This document shows positions 58,602 to 64,000 of a stretch of DNA of 64,000 nt, piece by piece. Numbering within the stretch: the stretch's first letter is position 1; the number at the start of each line of letters is the position of its first letter. The notes under the pieces were generated by a model. The model did not search any database. It was not told the DNA's origin and saw only the letters and a list, made by a program, of their open reading frames with translations. The translations under genes and the position numbers were made by a program. Source of the stretch: Ruegeria arenilitoris (GTDB lineage: Bacteria; Pseudomonadota; Alphaproteobacteria; Rhodobacterales; Rhodobacteraceae); assembly GCF_013032445.1 (NCBI RefSeq), contig NZ_WQCA01000003.1, forward strand, positions 248,001 through 312,000, given 5' to 3'.

Positions 58602-59168
58602 CTATACCGGGCCGCTGGGTGTTAACGCGAGGACAAAAGGCACCGCCACAAGAGCAGACAGCAAAATGACCCCGAAGGATTTCCAGAGCGATCCGAATTT
58701 ATGCGCTTCATTCAGGAAATGGAGCGTGACGTAAAGGCTCAACACCGCCGTTGCGAGGGTAATCACAACGATCAGCAACGGCAGCACCAGCAACGACATC
58801 AGAGACAACACCAACCCTGCGATCTGCAGGTATTGCAGCCAGACCGTCAGCAGGAGAATATCGTCAAAGGACCCGACCCCGCCCAGCAAGCGGCCAAACA
58901 TCAAAAACGCCAAAACGCTCAGCATCATGGCCCCGGCCGAGCGGGCAAGGATCAGCAAAACCGGCTCGGCAGCGGGAACGGGCTGGCCGGGTGGGATCGG
59001 CAGCGCATGCGCCATCCCCACTTGAAGCAGGCAACTCAGTACTACCGCAAGGGCAAATCCCAGCCACAAAACTTCACGCCCCGGTCGTAGAGCCAGCAAC
59101 AAGCGCGCGGTTTGGGCAGGGTTAGTGACGGTCAAGACCGCAAGATTGCCAAGCGACGTTGTGTTCAT
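58602..59168 (-). CDS. YIP1-type integral membrane protein
   Basis: 188 residues from ATG 59168, with about five membrane segments and the YIP1-like opening (NPAQTARLLLALRPGREVLWLGFAL). Function unknown. It overlaps the upstream gene by four bases and lies 13 bases before sufS. Such membrane genes recur in suf operons of this order, suggesting an accessory role. Confidence 0.65.
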   Translation of the reverse strand: MNTTSLGNLAVLTVTNPAQTARLLLALRPGREVLWLGFALAVVLSCLLQVGMAHALPIPPGQPVPAAEPVLLILARSAGAMMLSVLAFLMFGRLLGGVGSFDDILLLTVWLQYLQIAGLVLSLMSLLVLPLLIVVITLATAVLSLYVTLHFLNEAHKFGSLWKSFGVILLSALVAVPFVLALTPSGPV

Positions 59169-59650
59169 TCCGCTCGCCTTTGCGTTTGTCTGAGACCGGA
59201 AAGCCAGAACCAGAGGAAAACGACCCACCAAGCTGCTCCAATGCAATTCAGCGCAAGTCCTGGCCCGATAAAACCGGCTACCAACCCTCTCAGAAGCATA
59301 ACTGGGCTAGCTGCCAAGAACGCCCAGAACAAAGCCAATCTAGCACCGTACCAATCGCCTGAGCCGCCAAACATCCGTAAGATCAGATGGCTAATACCTG
59401 CCAATAGGTACAGCAGCAGCGGCGCTCCGAGAAGCCAAGCATAGAGTGAGCCCGCAAGCAACGAGTTCAACTCTTGATCCATTAGGTGCGCTGTTCGCGC
59501 TTGAAGCGGCATATGACCGATGAAAACCAACGCACAACCAATCATCACGAACGCCAGCACGCGATCTTCGCGAGGCCCCATTTCCAGAAGCCGGCGCACT
59601 ACGCGCCCCGGCCCCCGGTACGTGGCCACGATATCCGATGTGACAGGCAT
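59165..59650 (-). CDS. integral membrane protein, YIP1-like
   Basis: 161 residues, about four membrane segments (about 30-48, 68-90, 103-122, 130-150). The N-terminal segment GPGRVVRRLLEMGPREDRVLAF resembles the start of its neighbour. The two probably derive from a common ancestor or form one complex. One-base overlap with the sufD stop implies co-translation. Function unknown. Confidence 0.65.
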   Translation of the reverse strand: MPVTSDIVATYRGPGRVVRRLLEMGPREDRVLAFVMIGCALVFIGHMPLQARTAHLMDQELNSLLAGSLYAWLLGAPLLLYLLAGISHLILRMFGGSGDWYGARLALFWAFLAASPVMLLRGLVAGFIGPGLALNCIGAAWWVVFLWFWLSGLRQTQRRAE

Positions 59651-60930
59651 CAGCTGCGCCGCGCCAGCCAGCCTTCCAGACGGGTCACGATCGCATCGGC
59701 CAGTTCGCTGTCTTCGATCTCGTCCACCGCCTCGGCCAGAAAGGCCAGCGTCAGCATGTTGGTGGCATCCTTGACCGGAACCCCGCGCGAGCGCAGGTAG
59801 AACAGGGCCGTCTCGTCAATCGCACCCGAGGTCGACCCGTGCGAGCACGCAACGTCATCGGCATAGATCTCAAGCTCGGGCTTGGCGAGGAACTGGCTGT
59901 CATCATCCAGCAGCAGCGACTGACTGATCTGATAGCCGTCAGTTTTCTGGGCGCCTTCCTTCACAAGAATCTTGCCCTGGAACACGCCGGTTGCACCGTT
60001 GCGCAGAACCTTCTTGAACACCTGACGGCTTTCGCAATTCACCGCGTCATGGGTGATGAAGACGGTATCGTCATGGAGAAAATCACCATCGCCAACACAG
60101 GCACCTGCTACATGGGCCACCGCATCGTCACCGGTCAGTTCGACAACCTGTTCGTTGCGGGTCAGAACACCATTTGCGGTCAGGGTGAACGACTTGTAGG
60201 TCGATTCCTGACCCAGACGGGTAAACATATGGGTCATCGCCCGACGCTCGTGATCGCGACCCTGCGCGCGCACGTGATGCAGCGTGCCGTTATCGGCGAT
60301 GTCGATCTCCATGCACTTGTTGAACCGAGACGCTGCCGGGCCGTTTTCCAGAATCGTAACCTCGGCCCCGCTTTCAACACGGACAATGTGATGCAGCATG
60401 GCATCCGACGTCTCCGACGCGTGGCGATAGATCAGGCTGATCGGTTTGGATGGCTTGCCGGTGACGTGAATCGCCACGCCATCCTCGGCAAATGCCGTAT
60501 TCAGTGCAGCCAGAGGCCGTTGCACCGGCGATTGCCCACGCGCCTCAAGAACGCCGTACAATTCCTTGGCCCAGTGGATATCCTTGCAGCAGATATCCTC
60601 AATCCGCTCAATGTTGACGCCTTCCAGCTCCAGTTCATCTGATTCTTCGGCGCTGAACACGCCGTCGATGAAGACGATTTTCAACCGGTCGATTTCACCG
60701 AACAATATCGCCTCATCCGAGTGGAACAGTGCGGCACGTGGTGCCTCCGGCGAAATCAAAGTGTCGGGGCGCGTGTATTTCCAATACTCGTCGCGCCGTC
60801 CGGGCAGACCCATCTCTAAAACACGCGCCAGCGCATCTTCACGCGCGGCACGCGTGCATCCGGCATCGGGCATGGTCAGTGTGGCCAGCCGTTCCTCGGT
60901 TGCGGTCTGTTTTGCTTGCGGCAAAGCCAT
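59650..60930 (-). CDS. sufD: Fe-S assembly scaffold protein SufD
   Basis: 426 residues with the SufB/SufD beta-helix core and the C-terminal region ACSHGSTSGAIDETALFYLRSRG and VPVKDATNMLTLAFLAEA. His in CSHG is the family's conserved residue. Forms SufB-SufC2-SufD. One-base overlaps with both neighbours (TGATG). Confidence 0.92.
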   Translation of the reverse strand: MALPQAKQTATEERLATLTMPDAGCTRAAREDALARVLEMGLPGRRDEYWKYTRPDTLISPEAPRAALFHSDEAILFGEIDRLKIVFIDGVFSAEESDELELEGVNIERIEDICCKDIHWAKELYGVLEARGQSPVQRPLAALNTAFAEDGVAIHVTGKPSKPISLIYRHASETSDAMLHHIVRVESGAEVTILENGPAASRFNKCMEIDIADNGTLHHVRAQGRDHERRAMTHMFTRLGQESTYKSFTLTANGVLTRNEQVVELTGDDAVAHVAGACVGDGDFLHDDTVFITHDAVNCESRQVFKKVLRNGATGVFQGKILVKEGAQKTDGYQISQSLLLDDDSQFLAKPELEIYADDVACSHGSTSGAIDETALFYLRSRGVPVKDATNMLTLAFLAEAVDEIEDSELADAIVTRLEGWLARRS

Positions 60931-61685
60931 CAGTTCACCTCGGCCAGAATGTCGGCGTAACCGTTATGTTCAACTTCCAACGCCAGTTCAGGGCCACCGG
61001 ATTTCACGATACGACCATCCGCCATGATGTGGACGACGTCAGGTTTGATGTGGTCCAACAGACGCTGATAGTGGGTGATGACCAGAAAACCCCGGCCCTC
61101 GTCCCGCAGCGCGTTGACGCCTTCGGACACCAGCTTCATCGCATCCACGTCGAGGCCCGAGTCGGTCTCGTCCAGAATGCACATCTTGGGTTCCAGCATC
61201 GCCATCTGCAAGATTTCGTTGCGCTTTTTCTCACCGCCCGAGAAACCGACATTGACCGGACGCTTGAGCATGTCCGCATCGATCTTCAGCGATTTGGCCT
61301 TTTCGCGGACCACTTTCAGGAATTCGGCGGCGGACAATTCCTCTTGCCCGCGGGCCTTGCGCTGCGCATTCACGGCGGTGCGCAGGAAGGTCATGTTGCC
61401 GACGCCCGGAATTTCGACCGGATATTGGAACGCCAGAAAGACACCAGCCGCGGCACGCTCTTCCGGCTCCATCTCCAAAAGGTCTTCGCCGTCCAGAGTG
61501 GCCGAACCTTCGGTGACCTCATAGCCATCCCGACCCGACAGCACATAGCTAAGCGTCGATTTGCCCGAGCCGTTCGGCCCCATGATCGCGTGCACCTTGC
61601 CGGCCTCAACCGTCAGATCCACACCTTTCAGGATCTGCTTGTGTTCTTCTTCAAGTTGCACGTGCAGGTTCTTGATTTCCAGCAT
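60930..61685 (-). CDS. sufC: Fe-S assembly ATPase SufC
   Basis: 251 residues from ATG 61685 with AAAGGAC upstream. ABC-type ATPase with Walker A GPNGSGKS, signature FSGGEKKR, Walker B CILDETDSGLD. It drives conformational change of SufBCD. The Thr after Glu in DET is the usual SufC form. Confidence 0.93.
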   Translation of the reverse strand: MLEIKNLHVQLEEEHKQILKGVDLTVEAGKVHAIMGPNGSGKSTLSYVLSGRDGYEVTEGSATLDGEDLLEMEPEERAAAGVFLAFQYPVEIPGVGNMTFLRTAVNAQRKARGQEELSAAEFLKVVREKAKSLKIDADMLKRPVNVGFSGGEKKRNEILQMAMLEPKMCILDETDSGLDVDAMKLVSEGVNALRDEGRGFLVITHYQRLLDHIKPDVVHIMADGRIVKSGGPELALEVEHNGYADILAEVN

Positions 61686-61734
61686 GTTTTGTCCTTTTGC
61701 GTATCGCAAGGGGCGCCCCGGCCCCGATAAATTC

Positions 61735-61938
61735 CTATCCCAGCACTTTGCGGATCAGACGCGCGGCAACCCATCCCAGGATTGCCCCGATGCCCACCGC
61801 CCAGACCGGGTTGATGAAGTCCATGTAAAAGATGTTGACGTAGGCCATGCCAAGCAGGCCGCCCAAAACCGGCAGTGCATACCCAAGCCAGGTCAGCACA
61901 TCATCCTTCTGGATGCGATTCCGGGGTGTCTTCGCCAT
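61735..61938 (-). CDS. small membrane protein in suf operon
   Basis: 67 residues with two hydrophobic stretches (about 17-38 and 44-60). Its ATG overlaps the sufB stop by one base, so it is co-translated. No family is recognised. It recurs as a third uncharacterised membrane gene in this suf operon. Confidence 0.65.
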   Translation of the reverse strand: MAKTPRNRIQKDDVLTWLGYALPVLGGLLGMAYVNIFYMDFINPVWAVGIGAILGWVAARLIRKVLG

Positions 61939-63458
61939 CAACCGACAGAGCCTTCCAGCGAAATTGCCACTAGTTGCTGCGCTTCCATGGCGAACTCCAT
62001 CGGCAGCGCCTGCAGCACGTCCTTGCAGAACCCGTTGACGACCAGCGCCACGGCTTCTTCCTCGTCCATGCCGCGCTGACGGCAGTAGAACAGCTGATCG
62101 TCGTCCACCTTGGACGTCGTCGCCTCATGCTCAACGCGCGATGAGTTGTTTTTGACCTCGATATACGGAACCGTGTGCGCCCCGCATTTATCGCCGATCA
62201 GCAAGCTGTCGCACTGGGTATAGTTGCGGCTGTCCTTGGCTTTCGGGTGCATCGAGACCAAACCACGATAGGTATTCTGCGCCTTGCCAGCGCTGATGCC
62301 CTTGGACACGATGCGCGACTTGGTGTTCTTGCCCAGATGGACCATCTTGGTGCCGGTGTCAGCCTGCTGCATGTTGTTTGTGATCGCGATCGAGTAGAAC
62401 TCGCCCTGGCTTTCATTGCCGCGCAGGATGCAGGACGGGTATTTCCAGGTCACAGCCGAGCCGGTTTCCACCTGCGTCCACATCACCTTGGACCGGTCCC
62501 CCCGACAATCGGCGCGTTTGGTCACAAAGTTGTAGATGCCGCCCTTGCCTTCTTCGTCTCCGGGGAACCAGTTCTGAACGGTCGAGTATTTCACCTCGGC
62601 GTCTTCCTCGACGATGATCTCAACCACAGCAGCGTGCAGTTGCGCCGTGTCACGCTGAGGCGCAGTACAGCCTTCCAGATAGGACACGTAGGAACCCTTG
62701 TCGGCGATGATCAGGGTACGCTCGAACTGGCCGGTGTTTTCCGCATTGATACGGAAATAGGTGCTCAGTTCCATCGGGCAGCGGACCCCCGGCGGGATAT
62801 AGACAAAGGACCCGTCCGAGAACACGGCCGAGTTCAGCGTGGCGTAGAAGTTGTCCGACACAGGAACCACGGTGCCCAGATACTTTTGCACCAGCTCTGG
62901 GTGATCCTTGATCGCCTCAGAAATCGAACAGAAGATCACACCGTGCTTGGCCAACTCGTCCTTGAAGGTCGTGCCCACGGAAACCGAGTCGAACACCGCG
63001 TCCACAGCAACCTTGCGGCCCTCGGCAGGCACATCTTCGGCACCTTCGACGCCAGCCAGAATCATCTGTTCTTTCAGCGGGATACCCAGCTTTTCGTATG
63101 TGGCCAGCAGTTTGGGGTCGACCTCATCCAAAGATTTCGGTTTTTCCTCCATCGATTTCGGACGGGCATAGTAGTACTGGTCCTGAAAGTCGATCGGCGG
63201 ATAATGCACCATCGCCCACGTCGGCTCTTCCATCTTGGTCCAGCGTTCAAAGGCCGACAGGCGCCATTCGGTCATCCACTCGGGTTCTTCGTTTTTCTCA
63301 GAGATCAGGCGGACGATATCCGGGTTTACGCCCTTGGGCGCATATTCCATCTCGATATCGGTATCCCAGCCGTATTTGTAAGTGCCAACCTCGCGAACCG
63401 CATCCACGGTTTCCTGATCGACACCTTCTTTTACCTGGGTCTGGTCCAAAGCGGCCAT
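61938..63458 (-). CDS. sufB: Fe-S assembly scaffold protein SufB
   Basis: 506 residues from ATG 63458, with GGAG eight bases upstream; a GTG at 63467 is the alternative. Core of the SufBCD scaffold, with [41 protein letters not shown], and the C-terminal [21 protein letters not shown]. The CTAP Cys and late residues are conserved for cluster assembly. Confidence 0.94.
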   Translation of the reverse strand: MAALDQTQVKEGVDQETVDAVREVGTYKYGWDTDIEMEYAPKGVNPDIVRLISEKNEEPEWMTEWRLSAFERWTKMEEPTWAMVHYPPIDFQDQYYYARPKSMEEKPKSLDEVDPKLLATYEKLGIPLKEQMILAGVEGAEDVPAEGRKVAVDAVFDSVSVGTTFKDELAKHGVIFCSISEAIKDHPELVQKYLGTVVPVSDNFYATLNSAVFSDGSFVYIPPGVRCPMELSTYFRINAENTGQFERTLIIADKGSYVSYLEGCTAPQRDTAQLHAAVVEIIVEEDAEVKYSTVQNWFPGDEEGKGGIYNFVTKRADCRGDRSKVMWTQVETGSAVTWKYPSCILRGNESQGEFYSIAITNNMQQADTGTKMVHLGKNTKSRIVSKGISAGKAQNTYRGLVSMHPKAKDSRNYTQCDSLLIGDKCGAHTVPYIEVKNNSSRVEHEATTSKVDDDQLFYCRQRGMDEEEAVALVVNGFCKDVLQALPMEFAMEAQQLVAISLEGSVG

Positions 63459-63476
63459 ATCCTTCACTCCGTCAGA

Positions 63477-64000
63477 TCACGCGGCACGCGCGCGATGCTT
63501 TTTCTCTTTTTCAAGCCACGCTTCGGCGAAGCGCAGCACATCTTCTTCGGTCGTCAGCGGCCCAAGCGACACGCGTATCGCACTGGTAGCCGTGACCTCG
63601 TCATATCCCATTGCCGTTAGAACCGCGCTGGCGCGGACCTTACCGCTGGAACAGGCCGAGCCCGCGCTGACCGCAAACCCAGCCAAGTCCATCTGCATCA
63701 CCTGCGTTTCGCCCTTCCAGCCTGGGGTGGCGAAACACAGTGTATTGGGCAGGCGATCCTGATCTTTCCCGACAAAAATAGTAGATTTAGACCCAGCCTC
63801 AAGGGCCTTTTCTAGAATATTTCTAAATTCCCGGACCTGCTCCCACACGCCATTGGCCAGATCCCGAGCTGCCGCCTCTGCTGCAGCCCCGAACCCCGCG
63901 ATTCCAATGACATTTTCCGTGCCCGAACGACGACCCATTTCCTGGCCTCCGCCCTTGATCTGGGCAGGCAAATCCGTGCCGCGTTTCATCACAACAGCAC
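63477..64000 (-). CDS. cysteine desulfurase (IscS/NifS type), partial
   Basis: Only the C-terminal part is present; the gene continues beyond the window edge at 64000. Visible are GGGQEMGRRSGTENVIGIAGFG and the catalytic Cys in SAGSACSSGKVRASAVL on the longer loop of group I (IscS/NifS) enzymes. It heads the suf operon, so the operon carries both a group I and a group II (SufS) desulfurase. The GS-SACSS loop separates it from SufS. Confidence 0.88.
   Translation of the reverse strand, partial: AVVMKRGTDLPAQIKGGGQEMGRRSGTENVIGIAGFGAAAEAAARDLANGVWEQVREFRNILEKALEAGSKSTIFVGKDQDRLPNTLCFATPGWKGETQVMQMDLAGFAVSAGSACSSGKVRASAVLTAMGYDEVTATSAIRVSLGPLTTEEDVLRFAEAWLEKEKKHRARAA

Overview
The window looks like a chromosomal segment of a marine alphaproteobacterium of the order Rhodobacterales, most likely the Roseobacter group (Ruegeria-like). 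The reasons are the style of the proteins (ChpT phosphotransferase, GlxA-type AraC regulator, class II DAHP synthase, ornithine-lipid genes olsB-olsA, IalB family, PAS_5 family), the suf gene order, an L21 protein with a C-terminal extension, a probable CtrA box and the moderately GC-rich coding style. Almost everything is vertical core genome. There are no rRNA genes, CRISPR arrays or intact mobile elements. The only clear sign of a mobile element is a tyrosine-recombinase remnant beside tRNA-Ser(CGA). A small lower-GC insertion may lie inside the branched-chain amino acid transport cluster.

Layout. 1-1.2 kb: argE. 1.2-5.6 kb (minus): a polyamine-type ABC transporter with a cupin gene. 5.9-6.6 kb: integrase remnant and tRNA-Ser. 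6.7-8.3 kb: two tandem DUF2059 periplasmic proteins. 8.5-13.7 kb: rplU-rpmA, a coupled microprotein/acetyltransferase, then obgE-proB-proA. 13.7-16.2 kb: chpT, a DUF3553 protein and olsB-olsA. 16.4-18.1 kb: rpsB-tsf. 18.2-20.8 kb: a structured, apparently non-coding stretch, a LuxR-type regulator, aroQ and a quinone-reductase-like gene. 20.9-27.8 kb: catabolic genes (SDR, aminoglycoside-phosphotransferase-like kinase, DsbA-type isomerase, serine hydrolase, tesB, second SDR, gcdH).

28-35.4 kb (minus) is a complete phosphate-starvation locus in the order phoR, Pho box, pstS, terminator, pstC, pstA, pstB, phoU, phoB. 35.4-37.5 kb: gamma-carbonic-anhydrase-like gene, gmk, yicC. 37.6-42.1 kb: CtrA box, PAS_5 protein, DAHP synthase, GlxA-type regulator and a sugar-dehydrogenase-like protein. 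42.2-48.9 kb: a branched-chain amino acid transporter (binding protein, livG, livF, then livH, livM) split by two small exported-protein genes. 49-51.9 kb: a small lipoprotein, a HerA/YjgR-type ATPase, an intergenic region with two intrinsic terminators that have no matching gene (candidate small RNAs) and an ialB-family gene. 51.9-57.1 kb: cell-envelope genes (KAS, acyl carrier protein, lpxD, an L,D-transpeptidase and a divergent DUF882/YcbK protein). 57.2 kb to the end: tRNA-Arg(CCG) and a suf iron-sulphur cluster operon (minus: cysteine desulfurase, sufB, small membrane protein, sufC, sufD, two membrane proteins, sufS).

No spectacular unknown system is evident. The best leads are the tandem small-RNA candidates at 50.9-51.1 kb, the structured minus-strand region at 18.2-18.5 kb, the exported-protein insertion with a possible CTG start at 45.15 kb, the helix-hairpin-helix extension on L21, the soluble PhoR, and the three uncharacterised membrane proteins in the suf operon.
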